Shown here in pieces: positions 17,810 through 26,940 of a stretch of 64,000 nt of DNA. Source of the DNA: JAJPJE01 sp963724985 (GTDB lineage: Bacteria > Acidobacteriota > Terriglobia > Terriglobales > Acidobacteriaceae). The notes beneath the pieces were generated by a model. The model saw only the letters and a program-made list of their open reading frames with translations, made no database searches and was not told the origin of the DNA. Positions within the stretch are counted from its first letter, which is position 1, and each line of letters starts with the position of its first letter. Location of the stretch: the NCBI GenBank assembly GCA_963724985.1, contig CAVRWV010000009.1, forward strand, positions 186,001-250,000. The letters run 5' to 3'. A program made the position numbers and the translations under genes.

Positions 17810-18991
17810 ATGCTTCGATTCTCAACCGCAGGCGAGTCGCACGGAGAAAGCCTGGTAGCCATGCTGTCGGGCCTTCCGGCAGGCTTGCCCATCGATCAGG
17901 CATTTATTGACCGGGAGCTGTGGCGCCGGCAGCAAGGATTTGGCCGCGGCGGCCGCATGAAGATCGAGCGCGACTCGGCACACATCGTGTCGGGAGTGCG
18001 CCATGGGAAGACCATCGGGTCGCCAATCGCAATCGTCATCGGCAACCGCGATTGGCAGAACTGGCAGGAAATTCTGCCGGTGGAGACAGGCGATCCCGAG
18101 AAACACAAGCGGGTAGCTTCGCCGCGTCCGGGACATGCGGACCTCGCCGGCGCGATGAAGTACAACTTTCCCGAAGCGCGGTACGTTTTGGAACGTGCCT
18201 CGGCGCGCGAGTCGACCTCGCGCGTGGCGATGGGCGCGATTGCCAAGCTGCTGCTGCGGCAACTCGGTATCGAAGTGCTGAGCCACGTGGTGCAAGTCGG
18301 CGGCTCGTCGCTCGAACGCGAAGCCAGTTGGGAAGAGGTCGCAGCGCTCTATCCAAAAGAAGAAGTCCTGCTCAATTGCGTGGATCACGACGCCGAAGAG
18401 CGCATGAAGGGCGAAGTCGACAAGGTCCTGCGGACGGGCGATTCCGTTGGCGGAATCTTCGAAGTGCGCGCGCATAACGTCCCGCCGGGCTTAGGCACCT
18501 ATGTGAACTGGGACGAGCGTCTCGATGGACTGCTGGCCTGGGCGGTGATGTCTCTGCAGGCCGTGAAGGCCGTAGAGATTGGATACGGAGTCACAGGAGC
18601 TGCGTCGCCAGGTTCATCCGTGCATGACGAAATCGGCTATAAAGAGGGCAACGAAGCGGCAGCGTTGACCGGATTCCGACGGAAGACGAATCGCGCCGGC
18701 GGCCTTGAAGGCGGCGTGTCGAACGGCGAAGACATTATCGTACGCGGATATCTGAAGCCGATCTCGACGCTACGCAGGCCCCTGGGTTCCGTGGACTTCG
18801 CTACGCGCGAACCCGTGAAGGCCGCCTACGAACGCTCGGATGTGTGTGTGGTGCCGGCCGCGGGCGTGGCCGGAGAATCCATGGTCGCGCTGGTGTTAGC
18901 GCGTTGCGTTCTGGAGAAATTCGGCGGCGACTCGCTGACCGAATTGCTGCGCAATTTCCACGGATACCAGGAACAATTACGGAGCTTCTAG
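17810..18991 (+). CDS. aroC: Chorismate synthase
   Basis: It catalyses the last step of the shikimate pathway, EPSP to chorismate, using reduced FMN. The N-terminus RFSTAGESHGESL is the first family signature. The second is seen in RYVLERASARESTSRVA, and the third region has DFATREPVKAAYERSDVC. 393 aa matches the longer AroC class. The start is ATG 17810. def starts only 12 bp after the stop, so aroC and def are likely co-transcribed. Confidence 0.97.
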   Translation: MLRFSTAGESHGESLVAMLSGLPAGLPIDQAFIDRELWRRQQGFGRGGRMKIERDSAHIVSGVRHGKTIGSPIAIVIGNRDWQNWQEILPVETGDPEKHKRVASPRPGHADLAGAMKYNFPEARYVLERASARESTSRVAMGAIAKLLLRQLGIEVLSHVVQVGGSSLEREASWEEVAALYPKEEVLLNCVDHDAEERMKGEVDKVLRTGDSVGGIFEVRAHNVPPGLGTYVNWDERLDGLLAWAVMSLQAVKAVEIGYGVTGAASPGSSVHDEIGYKEGNEAAALTGFRRKTNRAGGLEGGVSNGEDIIVRGYLKPISTLRRPLGSVDFATREPVKAAYERSDVCVVPAAGVAGESMVALVLARCVLEKFGGDSLTELLRNFHGYQEQLRSF

Positions 18992-19003
18992 CAAGACGGA
19001 CCC

Positions 19004-19513
19004 ATGATCTACCCCATCGTGAAACTCGGTGATCCCGTGCTGGAAAAACCTGCCGAGACGGTCACCGTATTTGACAAAGAGTTGAAGCAGTTAATCGACG
19101 ATATGTTCGAGTCGATGTATGCGGCGCATGGCATCGGGCTGGCCGCGCCGCAGATCGGGATTGCGAAGCGCATTGCAGTTGTCGATGTGAGCTTCAAAGA
19201 AGATCCGGATGCGAAGCTCGTTCTGATTAATCCTGAAATTGTTCACATGGAAGGCCGCCAATCGCAAAGCGAAGGGTGCCTCAGCATTCCTGATTTTCGC
19301 GAGAACGTCGCCCGTGCGATGCGAGTGACCGTGCGTGCGCAGGACCTCGACGGCAAGTGGCATGAGCACACTGGAGAAGAGTTGCTGGCGCGCGCGTTCC
19401 AGCATGAAACCGATCATCTGAACGGCAAACTTTATATTCACCGCATCAGCGCATTGAAGCGTGATTTGATCAAACGGAAAGTGCGTAAGCTCGCGAAAGC
19501 CGGCGAGTGGTAG
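19004..19513 (+). CDS. def: Peptide deformylase
   Basis: It removes the N-formyl group from nascent proteins. All three family motifs are present: GIGLAAPQIG, EGCLSIPDF (the metal-ligand Cys) and QHETDHLNG (HExxH). 169 aa is typical of class I enzymes. It partners functionally with fmt, which follows about 680 bp downstream, the usual def-fmt order being interrupted by an antisense regulator. The start is ATG 19004. Confidence 0.97.
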   Translation: MIYPIVKLGDPVLEKPAETVTVFDKELKQLIDDMFESMYAAHGIGLAAPQIGIAKRIAVVDVSFKEDPDAKLVLINPEIVHMEGRQSQSEGCLSIPDFRENVARAMRVTVRAQDLDGKWHEHTGEELLARAFQHETDHLNGKLYIHRISALKRDLIKRKVRKLAKAGEW

Positions 19514-19516
19514 ATC

Positions 19517-20104
19517 CTAAGGCTGAGCAAACACCAGCGCGCGACAAATTTCTTTCCCTTTGCGCCGGTAGCCGTGCGGAACGGACGAGTCGAAACAGAT
19601 CGAATCTCCGGCACACAGCATGTGCTCTTCTTTCGCAATCTGGATGATGAGAATTCCACTGAGCACGAAAACCAGTTCCTCCCCGGGGCGCTCGTGCATG
19701 GTGAGATCTTTCGCCTCTACGGGCTCGAACTCCGCGAGATACGAATTCACCTTCCGTTCATTCGCAACGAAATCCAGTGACTCGAAAAAGTAAGCTGGCT
19801 TCTTCGCTTTTCCCGTCTCCGGCAGGCGGATGCGATCTTTCCGGCGCGTGATGGCGCAGAGCGGTTTGCCGTCCGATGAAAAGAACTGCCGCAGCTCCAC
19901 CTGAAGCGGTCGGCAGACAAGTTCCAGCGTCGCGAGTGTCGGAAAAAGCTTCCCGTTTTCGATCTTCGACAGCATGGCTGCAGAAAGACCTGCCTGCTTT
20001 CCCAGTTCCACCAGCGACAACTTCTTACGCAAACGAAATGCATGCAGCTTGGCACCGATCGCATAAGGTTCGAGTCCGTGAATGATGGTCTGATTTAGCG
20101 GCAT
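19517..20104 (-). CDS. XRE-family regulator with C-terminal cupin domain
   Basis: The N-terminal helix-turn-helix (residues ~17-70) reads LVELGKQAGLSAAMLSKIEN. The C-terminal cupin domain (about 120-190) has HERPGEELVFVLSGIL and SSVPHGYRRKG. This layout (HTH_3 plus cupin_2) is that of PuuR/SutR-like regulators, which bind a small ligand in the cupin barrel. It lies antisense between def and fmt, with only 3 bp between its stop and that of def. 195 aa. The target is unknown. Confidence 0.9.
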   Translation of the reverse strand: MPLNQTIIHGLEPYAIGAKLHAFRLRKKLSLVELGKQAGLSAAMLSKIENGKLFPTLATLELVCRPLQVELRQFFSSDGKPLCAITRRKDRIRLPETGKAKKPAYFFESLDFVANERKVNSYLAEFEPVEAKDLTMHERPGEELVFVLSGILIIQIAKEEHMLCAGDSICFDSSVPHGYRRKGKEICRALVFAQP

Positions 20105-20194
20105 CGCCGGGGCGGAGGAGTTTCCCGTCAGGAAAAACTATCTCAAATCTCCATCTGGAATGCCAGCCAAGCTGTCCGGCGTAGAATCGAAAAC

Positions 20195-21154
20195 ATGGAT
20201 CTGGTTTTCTGCGGTACGCCGCAATTCGCAGTGCCTACTCTGCGAGTACTCGCAGAGAAGGGACATAAGATTCACCTGGTTGTTACGCAGCCCGACCGCC
20301 CGAGCGGGCGCGGCATGGAATTGAGTCTCCCGCCCGTAAAGCAGTTGGCGCTACAGCTTGGAATACCGATCATGCAACCGGAGAGGATCAAAAATAACGC
20401 CGAGTTTCGCGCGCGACTGGAAGAGATCCGTCCGGAAGCAATCATCGTCGTCGGCTACGGCCGCATCATTCCACAGTGGATGATCGATCTGCCGCCATTG
20501 GGAAACTTGAACCTGCATGCGTCGCTGTTGCCGAAATATCGTGGCGCCGCGCCTATCCAATGGGCGATCGCGAACGGTGAAAGAATCACCGGTGTAACGA
20601 CGATGCGCATCGACGCTGGGCTCGACACCGGGGACATTCTGCTGCAACAGGAAATTGTGATTCTTCCCGAAGACACATCGCTGACCCTTGGCCCGAAGCT
20701 GTCTGAGATTGGAGCAGAGCTGATGGCGCAGACATTAGACGGCCTGCGCGAAGGGCGATTCAGCCCGCGCAAACAGGAAGAGCAGCACGCGAGCTTTGCG
20801 CCCATCCTGAAAAAAGAAGATGGACTGATCGACTTCCGGCGAAAAGCCGCCGATGTTTGGAACCGCATGCGCGGATTTCAGCCATGGCCGGGCGTTTACA
20901 CCACCTTCCGGGAAAAGAAGTTGAGCGTGATCGCGGCACGACCATCTCAAGACGATAGTTTGCGGTTAGTGGAAGGCGAGGTCGCAGTCAGCTCCGGGCG
21001 ATTGCTGGTGGGCTTTGCCGGAAACACGCATCTTGAACTGCTGGAAGTCCAGCCGGAAGGCAGGAAACGAATGCCCGCGAAAGACTTTCTGAATGGATAT
21101 CATCCGCAGGCAGGCGAGAAATTGGGAACGCCGCAGCACCTAACTGAAGTGTAG
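20195..21154 (+). CDS. fmt: Methionyl-tRNA formyltransferase
   Basis: It formylates Met-tRNAi using 10-formyl-THF for translation initiation. The N-terminus MDLVFCGTPQFAVPTLRVL is diagnostic. The catalytic region NLHASLLPKYRGAAPIQWAI holds the conserved Asn and His, and the Asp lies in RIDAGLDTGDIL. A C-terminal OB-like tRNA-binding domain follows (WNRMRGFQPWPGVYT). 319 aa is normal. rsmB follows 23 bp later in the same direction. Confidence 0.97.
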   Translation: MDLVFCGTPQFAVPTLRVLAEKGHKIHLVVTQPDRPSGRGMELSLPPVKQLALQLGIPIMQPERIKNNAEFRARLEEIRPEAIIVVGYGRIIPQWMIDLPPLGNLNLHASLLPKYRGAAPIQWAIANGERITGVTTMRIDAGLDTGDILLQQEIVILPEDTSLTLGPKLSEIGAELMAQTLDGLREGRFSPRKQEEQHASFAPILKKEDGLIDFRRKAADVWNRMRGFQPWPGVYTTFREKKLSVIAARPSQDDSLRLVEGEVAVSSGRLLVGFAGNTHLELLEVQPEGRKRMPAKDFLNGYHPQAGEKLGTPQHLTEV

Positions 21155-21177
21155 TTGAGCCAGCCGGAAAGGTTTCC

Positions 21178-22519
21178 TTGATCAGTCCCGCACGAACTGC
21201 AGCCTTCGACATCCTCCTTCGCGTGGAGACGCAGAATGCGTATGCGTCCGAGCTATTGCATTCCGATCGCCTGGAAAAACTCTCGCCTGCGGATCGCGGA
21301 TTGTGTACGGAGATCGTTTTGGGGACACTGCGCTGGCGAATGCGGCTGGACAACGCGATCCGCGATCTCTCTTCGCAAAAGCTGGAGAAGCTTGATCCCG
21401 AAGTGCTGACCGCATTGCGCCTCGCCGGATACCAGATCGGATTCCTGCAACGCGTTCCCAGTCACGCGGCAGTCAATGACAGCGTCGATCTCGTGAAGCG
21501 CAGCCGGAAAGCATCGGCGACTCCGTTTGTGAATGCAATCCTGCGCAAGCTGGTCGCGAATCCGTCGTTACTTGAGCCGGTGCTCGCGCCGGGACCGAAA
21601 ACTGTCCTTGATCTCTCGCAGCTCTATTCGCATCCGCTGTGGATGGTGGAGCGCTGGGCGATCGAGTATGGAATGGAGAAGGCGGACACGATCTGCAGTT
21701 ACGATCAGAAACCGCCTGAGACCGCGTTGCACGTGAGCAACGCCGACGCCGAGCGAGATCTGGTGCGCGAAGGATTGCAGCTGGCTCCGGGACTGTTGGT
21801 GAGTTCCGCGCGCCGCGTCGTCGCTGGCGACGTAGTTCGTTCGCAGACAATCCGCAGCGGACGAGCCTGGATACAAGATGAAGGATCGCAACTCGTGGCG
21901 ATGCTGGTCGGCAACGGAGCGTCGATCCTCGATTGCTGCGCCGCGCCCGGTGGCAAGACGGCGATCCTCGCAGAGAGAAATGCTGCAGCGAAGATTCGCG
22001 CGATGGAGTTGCACAAACATCGCGCCGAGACGATGCGGGTGCGGCTGAGTTCCACGAGCAAATGTGGAAGTGGTCCAGCAGGACGTGACTGCAATGACCG
22101 ACGAAGCTACGTTCGAGCGCGTGCTGGCGGATGTGCCGTGCTCAGGTACTGGCACGCTGGCGCGCAATCCGGAGATTCGATGGCGGTTGAAGCCGAGCGA
22201 TCTCGAGGATCTGCATAAGAAGCAGGTAGCAATCTTGAAGGCCGCGATCAAACAAGTCGGGCACGGCGGACGCGTTGTCTATTCCAGTTGCTCTCTGGAA
22301 CCGGAAGAGAATGCCGCAGTCGTAGACGAAGTGCTCCGTTCGGAATCTGCGTTGCGGGTCGTGTCAGTCCGCGAGGAGTTGGAACGCTTGCGCGCTTCTG
22401 GCGAATTGGTCTGGTCGGACGTGGACAGCTTAGTGAAGGGCCCGTATCTACGCACATTGCCCGGAGTTCAGCCCTGCGACGGATTCTTCGCGGCGATTCT
22501 TGAGAAGCAAGCGGAATAG
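21178..22519 (+). CDS. rsmB: 16S rRNA m5C967 methyltransferase RsmB, frameshifted
   Basis: An N-terminal NusB-like domain (ARTAAFDILLRVE, then VLGTLRWRMRLDNAI) is followed by a SAM-dependent methyltransferase domain. The SAM motif ILDCCAAPGGKTAILAE is in the first frame. The second frame holds DVPCSGTGTLARNPEIRW and the catalytic-Cys motif VVYSSCSLEPEENAAVV, ending at 22519. The first frame continues to a stop at 22218 in non-family sequence. Dropping one A from the AAA near 22060 joins them as RLSSTSNVEVVQQDV. The conserved def-fmt-rsmB neighbourhood supports the call. Either a sequence error or a broken gene. Confidence 0.88.
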
Positions 22520-22533
22520 CCTTTTTGCTTGCC

Positions 22534-22626
22534 GTATTTCAGTACATCAGTATGTCAGTTCATCAGTTCATCAGTAACGCCGTGGTGGCAGTTACTGAAA
22601 TACTGACGAACTGATGTACTGACGAA
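22534..22626. repeat. Octamer NNNTCAGT inverted array
   Basis: Five TCAGT cores spaced exactly 8 bp lie at 22539, 22547, 22555, 22563 and 22571. A 12-bp spacer follows, then the inverted arm with ACTGA cores at 22594, 22602, 22610 and 22618, also 8 bp apart. The arms are in register, giving a long stem-loop between the convergent rsmB and PASTA genes. Confidence 0.85.
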
Positions 22627-22631
22627 CTTGT

Positions 22632-23411
22632 CTATCGACTCACTTCCAGCAGAATCACCATGTCGTCGGTGACTCTCTGTCCTGGCGGCGGAGACTGTCG
22701 AACCACGACCGAAGGCGAGACGAGATTCGGTATCAGTGTGGGCGGAGTTGCGGGCGGAGCGAACGGTCCGACCAGTTGCGAGGCGCTCGGCGGAGGCGGC
22801 GCGACCGCGTTCTTCACCTCGACTTTCAGTCCAGCTTGAGCGATGAGCGCTGAGGCGTCGTCTGTGTGACGGCCGACGAGATTGGGCATCACGTACGCTT
22901 TCGGTTCCGGTGCAGCGCCAACGAGCAGGCTGATTTTGGGCGACTCGGCCGAAGTCGAATTGCCGGGCGGAGATTGCGCGACTACTTGATCTTCGGGAAC
23001 GTCGGGAAGATGCGCGGTGGCGACAGTTCCGACTTCGAGGCCGCGTTCGTTGAGGTTCAGGTCGGCGGCGCGACTGCTCTGTCCAACCACGTTGATGACG
23101 GTGGTTCGCTGCGGGCCCAAACTTTGTCCTAGATGGACGCGGTAGCCGCGACGCACTCGCGTTCCGGCGGTCGGGCTCTGCGAAACGATTCTTCCTTCCT
23201 GAACGGACGGGCTGTAAAACTGGCCGTCGACGACGGTGAGCAAACCGTGATTCAGGCAGATGCGCTCGGCCTCAGCGGGCGTGAGCTTGGCCAAATCGGG
23301 CACATTGACTTCGCCGCCGTGAATGGCAATCCTCATCGCGGTGAGCGCCGAGACGAGCGCCACGGCAATCAGAACGAGTCCCATTACAACGATGCGGAAG
23401 AAAGCCTTCAT
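22632..23411 (-). CDS. Membrane-anchored PASTA-domain protein
   Basis: 259 aa from ATG 23411. One N-terminal membrane anchor (VVMGLVLIAVALVSALTAM) is followed by three PASTA-like repeats: PDLAKLTPAEAERICLNHGL, then INVVGQSSRAADLNLNERGL, then MPNLVGRHTDDASALIAQAG. PASTA domains bind peptidoglycan or beta-lactams, usually on PknB kinases or PBPs; here no kinase or transpeptidase is attached. It is probably an extracytoplasmic cell-wall sensor or adaptor. It is divergent from selA with 43 bp between starts. An in-frame extension to 23897 overlaps selA and is not credible. Confidence 0.85.
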   Translation of the reverse strand: MKAFFRIVVMGLVLIAVALVSALTAMRIAIHGGEVNVPDLAKLTPAEAERICLNHGLLTVVDGQFYSPSVQEGRIVSQSPTAGTRVRRGYRVHLGQSLGPQRTTVINVVGQSSRAADLNLNERGLEVGTVATAHLPDVPEDQVVAQSPPGNSTSAESPKISLLVGAAPEPKAYVMPNLVGRHTDDASALIAQAGLKVEVKNAVAPPPPSASQLVGPFAPPATPPTLIPNLVSPSVVVRQSPPPGQRVTDDMVILLEVSR

Positions 23412-23454
23412 GCAGCTGGCCTGATTGTAACCTGATCTTGCAGAGCGGCAGAAC

Positions 23455-24906
23455 GTGGACAATCGGCCTGCGCCGCCGGATACTGGTGACAACGTGGGAA
23501 CTACTACGGACAAGACCGAGCTATTACGCAAACTGCCTTCGGTGGATGCGATTCTGCGCTCGCCTGCTCTGGAAGCGATGGTTGCGCGCGAGGGGCAAAC
23601 CGCGGTAGCGGATGCGGCGCGGGCGGTGCTGGCGCGCATTCGCGAAGAAGTGCTGGCGGCGCGATTGGATGAGAACGGCGTGAGCCTTGCGGTGAGCGGA
23701 CTGGCCGAAGCCGTCGAGAGGCAGATGCGAGCGAACCTCGCGTATTCGCTGCGAGCGGTGATCAATGCAACCGGCGTAATTCTGCATACGAATCTGGGAC
23801 GCGCGCCGCTGGGCGCAGCTGCGCTGGAACATATTCGCGAAGTTGCAGGCACATATTCGAACCTTGAGTTCGACATTGCGGCCGGAGAACGCGGCAAACG
23901 TGACGTTCACGTTGACCGCTTGTTTGCGCAACTGCTTGGCGATGCGGGACGCGATGTTTCGACCGTGGTGGTGAACAACAATGCTGCCGCTGTGCTGATC
24001 GCACTGAACACGCTGGCCGAAGGCGGCGAAGTGATCGTCTCGCGTGGCGAGCTGGTGGAAATTGGCGGATCGTTCCGCGTGCCCGACGTGATGGCGAAGT
24101 CCGGGGCAACGCTGCGCGAAGTCGGCACCACGAATCGCACGCGAGCTTCAGACTACGAGAAGGCGATCACCGAGAAGACGCGTCTGCTGATGCGCGTGCA
24201 TCGCTCGAACTTCGAGATGGTCGGTTTCACCGAGCAGCCTTCACTGGAAGAACTGGTGGAAGTTGGGCGCAAACACCGAATTCCGGTGCTCGAAGATGTG
24301 GGCAGCGGCGCGTTCTTCGATCTGCGCCATGTGAATGTGCACGGCGAGGCGACGATTCTGGATTCGATCCGCGCTGGCGTGGATGTCGTCACATACAGCG
24401 GCGACAAGCTGCTGGGCGGACCGCAAGCGGGCATCATCAGCGGCACGCGCGAACTGGTGGCGAAGATCCGCAAGAATCCGTTGTTCCGCGCGCTGCGGGT
24501 CGACAAGCTCACATACGCGGCGCTCGAAGGCACGATGCTCGCTTACGTGAAGCAGGATTACGAGGCGATTCCGGCGATCCGCATGATGCAAGCGTCGGCG
24601 GAAGAGCTTGAGAGCCGCTCGGAAGCGATTCGGGAGAAGATCGCGGGAGCGCAACTCACGGCCGAGATCGTAGAGAGCGAATCGGTGATTGGCGGCGGCG
24701 CTGCGCCGACGGCGACTTTGCCGGCACGAGCGCTGGCGATCACATCCTCTAACCTGAGTGCGGATGAGATTGCCGAGCGATTGCGGCGGAACGATCCTCC
24801 AATTGTGGCGCGGGTAGAAGACAATCGGGTGCTGCTCGATTTGCGAACAGTCTTTCCGGAGCAGGACGAACAAGTTGTGCGCGCGCTGCTGGCGCTCAGG
24901 ATCTGA
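23455..24906 (+). CDS. selA: L-seryl-tRNA(Sec) selenium transferase
   Basis: This PLP enzyme converts Ser-tRNA(Sec) to Sec-tRNA(Sec) using selenophosphate. Family marks are INATGVILHTNLGRAPLG, the glycine-rich VVVNNNAAAVLIALNTLA, and the PLP-lysine motif TYSGDKLLGGPQAGII (Lys near residue 318). The N-terminal helical region LRKLPSVDAIL is typical. 483 aa (E. coli SelA 463). The start is probably GTG 23455. With selB at 39856-41778 it implies selenocysteine use; neither selC nor selD was seen. It is followed by small unknown genes. Confidence 0.95.
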   Translation: MDNRPAPPDTGDNVGTTTDKTELLRKLPSVDAILRSPALEAMVAREGQTAVADAARAVLARIREEVLAARLDENGVSLAVSGLAEAVERQMRANLAYSLRAVINATGVILHTNLGRAPLGAAALEHIREVAGTYSNLEFDIAAGERGKRDVHVDRLFAQLLGDAGRDVSTVVVNNNAAAVLIALNTLAEGGEVIVSRGELVEIGGSFRVPDVMAKSGATLREVGTTNRTRASDYEKAITEKTRLLMRVHRSNFEMVGFTEQPSLEELVEVGRKHRIPVLEDVGSGAFFDLRHVNVHGEATILDSIRAGVDVVTYSGDKLLGGPQAGIISGTRELVAKIRKNPLFRALRVDKLTYAALEGTMLAYVKQDYEAIPAIRMMQASAEELESRSEAIREKIAGAQLTAEIVESESVIGGGAAPTATLPARALAITSSNLSADEIAERLRRNDPPIVARVEDNRVLLDLRTVFPEQDEQVVRALLALRI

Positions 24907-24922
24907 GATCTGAGGAGAAATC

Positions 24923-25106
24923 ATGGCTTCGCCGAACGAACAAAATTCCAAGACGCAAGATGTGGCGAAACAGGTGGCGGAAGCGCATTCGCTGCTGGTG
25001 AACGTTGCGCGAGCGGTTGGACAAGCATCCGGAGCTGGAAGATGCGATTCGTCGTCTTGAAATTGCGCTGGAGCAGTTGACGCTGCAGACTGGCGGAATG
25101 TTGTAA
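24923..25106 (+). CDS. Small unknown protein after selA, frameshifted
   Basis: ATG 24923 has a GAGGAG-like site nine bases upstream. The first frame reads MASPNEQNSKTQDVAKQVAE and stops at 25055 after a low-quality tail. Skipping one G of the GG near 25016 continues as LDKHPELEDAIRRLEIALEQ to TAA 25104, giving about 60 mostly helical, charged residues. The product resembles a small coiled-coil protein but I recognise no family. The next gene starts 2 bp later, suggesting coupling. Confidence 0.5.
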
Positions 25107-25108
25107 TA

Positions 25109-25669
25109 ATGGCTGAAGATCTGGATTCGCCACTCGCCTTGAATATCGGAGTTCAAGGAGGTTATCAGTGGCTCACGACGGCAGAACATGACCTCGACAG
25201 CCTACTAACGTTGTGTCCCGCTGTCGCACTCGGAAAATATCTGGCTGTTACCTCTTTCGACAGCGGTCCTCTGTTACTAAACGAATTCGAGAAAAATGCC
25301 GAGTGGAACAGTCGCGGTGAAATCGCGTATAGCCCTCGAATTCAATCACTGGAGATGTTGCCACCGCGTGGTGGATTCGACGAATGGTATGTCTTCGAGC
25401 GGTCCGTCGATCTTGGGCACCTGGGAAGAGGCAACATCTTTGAAGCTCCTTTGGCTCCCGGACAAGTTGAAGTCTTAGTAAACTTCTCTGAGGGATTTGC
25501 GCTTCATCGTCCGGCAAAACGTGACCTGACCGATCTTTTCTGGCGTCAACTCGCGTGGATCCGCCCTGAATCCTATGTCGCCGACACACACAACCTCCTG
25601 ACATTCGTGACCGCAGATACGAATCTATTTTCATGTGTGAATCAAGCGCTCAGAGAAGCCCTTCCATGA
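25109..25669 (+). CDS. Hypothetical protein
   Basis: 186 aa with no signal peptide or membrane segment. It begins MAEDLDSPLALNIGVQGGYQ and has a central aromatic, acidic region (GGFDEWYVFERSVDLGHLGRG) and a C-terminal VNQALREALP. No family was recognised. It starts 2 bp after the small gene downstream of selA and is followed by a DUF488 gene, so it may belong to one transcript. Confidence 0.6.
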   Translation: MAEDLDSPLALNIGVQGGYQWLTTAEHDLDSLLTLCPAVALGKYLAVTSFDSGPLLLNEFEKNAEWNSRGEIAYSPRIQSLEMLPPRGGFDEWYVFERSVDLGHLGRGNIFEAPLAPGQVEVLVNFSEGFALHRPAKRDLTDLFWRQLAWIRPESYVADTHNLLTFVTADTNLFSCVNQALREALP

Positions 25670-25710
25670 ACCGCCCCGTTGAAGAGCAAGCGGGCTGAAC
25701 GCACGTCCCC

Positions 25711-26241
25711 ATGGCCACCATCTACACCATCGGACATTCCACCCGCACTTTCGAGGAACTCCTCGAGGCCCTTCGGGCGCACGGGATCCAAACGCTCGTC
25801 GACATCCGCGCATTTCCGATGTCGCGACGACTACCGCATTTCAATCGCGAAAACTTTGAACTGGAGCTGCCCAAGGCCGGCATCAACTATGTCTGGGAGC
25901 CGCGCCTGGGTGGACGTCGCAAAAAGCTGCGCGACGATTCGCCGAACACCGCGCTGCGCAACGACAGCTTCCGCAACTACGCCGACTACATGCTGACTCC
26001 CGAATTTCGAACCGCCATCGACGATCTGATCGCGCGGGCCGAGCGCGAGCGCGTGGCGATCATGTGCGCGGAGCGCGTTTACTTCCAGTGTCACCGGATG
26101 CTGGTTTCCGACTGGCTGGCGGCGCATGGACACGAGGTGCTGCATATCGACGCCACCGGTCCGGTAAAGCCGCACCGGCCTCTGGCGGAAGGCAGGCTGC
26201 GGGGCGATCAACTGGTCTACGATGGCGGCCAGCTGTTCTGA
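25711..26241 (+). CDS. DUF488 family protein
   Basis: The N-terminus IYTIGHSTRTFEELLEALR and the segment VDIRAFPMSRRLPHFN are family marks. The C-terminal MCAERVYFQCHRM matches the conserved C-A-E-x(5)-CHR motif, whose cysteines are thought to be functional. 176 aa is typical. DUF488 proteins have no established enzymatic role, though the CHR motif hints at a nucleic-acid or metal-linked function. It is followed 29 bp later by a carbonic anhydrase gene in the same direction. Confidence 0.88.
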   Translation: MATIYTIGHSTRTFEELLEALRAHGIQTLVDIRAFPMSRRLPHFNRENFELELPKAGINYVWEPRLGGRRKKLRDDSPNTALRNDSFRNYADYMLTPEFRTAIDDLIARAERERVAIMCAERVYFQCHRMLVSDWLAAHGHEVLHIDATGPVKPHRPLAEGRLRGDQLVYDGGQLF

Positions 26242-26270
26242 GCGCTTTTGTTATCTTGGTAGCAGAACCT

Positions 26271-26769
26271 ATGAGCGCAATTGATCGAGCTATCGCCGCC
26301 AATCGAGAACTTCACCATGAACTACGATCCCGAGCAGGTTTCTCCGCGTCCTCGGCTGAAACTTGCCATCTTGACCTGTATGGACACGCGCATTTCTTAC
26401 CGGGCTCTCGGGCTGGAGCCGGGCGACGTGCACATGATCCGGAATGCGGGCGGCATCGTGACCGATGATGCACTTCGCTCGATCCTGGTGTCCCATTACC
26501 TGCTGGGCACGGAAGAGCTCATGATCATCAATCACACCGACTGCGGCCTGATGAAAGCCAGCGAGAAAGAGCTGCACGCCACCATCGAGGCGAAGGCAGG
26601 CGCATGGCCCAACTCTCCCATTCACTTCCATGCCTTTAAGGACGTGGAGAAGAACGTGCGCGAGCAGGTCAGCAAGCTCAAGTCGCACAACTGGGTGCAA
26701 GCGGACCTCACGATTCGCGGATTCGTGTACGACGTGCACGACGGACGGCTGCGCGAGATCGTCACGTAG
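26271..26769 (+). CDS. Beta-class carbonic anhydrase, N-terminal frameshift
   Basis: It interconverts CO2 and bicarbonate. The zinc ligands are visible in LTCMDTRI (Cys with the Asp-Arg dyad) and INHTDCGLM (His and Cys). RNAGGIVTDDALRS is also conserved. From ATG 26271 the frame reads MSAIDRAIAANRELHHE, as in short type beta-CAs. One extra base near 26320 then moves it to YDPEQVSPRPRLKLAIL. Without correction the best start is TTG 26281 or ATG 26317. About 165 aa once corrected. Confidence 0.88.
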
Positions 26770-26822
26770 TTTGTTTCACGTTTCACGCTAGTCTTTCCCG
26801 CAACGGGAAGTCCCATGGGGTA

Positions 26823-26930
26823 CCCCCTCCCCCCTCGTCCCGCATTCTAAAGGACTTAGAGGCATGGGATGGGGCTCGTCCCGGCAAACAAAGGAGTTAG
26901 TCCCATTGTCCCGCATAACAAAGGAGTTAG
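26823..26930 (-). repeat. Second copy of the 20-bp repeat plus G-tract element
   Basis: Three copies of CCCGCATAACAAAGGAGTTAG-like sequence lie at 26839, 26880 and 26910, preceded by C5-T-C6 at 26823-26834. Read on the minus strand this is three repeats followed by a G-rich run, exactly the layout at 872-981. Copies differ by a few bases (GGACTTAG versus GGAGTTAG). Confidence 0.8.
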
Positions 26931-26940
26931 CGGTAGTCGA

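Noticed and set aside
2464..22070. Programmed frameshifting in BON, HAD and rsmB
   Set aside because: No slippery heptamer, downstream pseudoknot or internal stop context; indel errors explain all cases and occur in both directions elsewhere.
23412..23897. N-terminal extension of the PASTA protein
   Set aside because: It is wholly antisense to selA; a clear membrane-anchor start lies at 23411.
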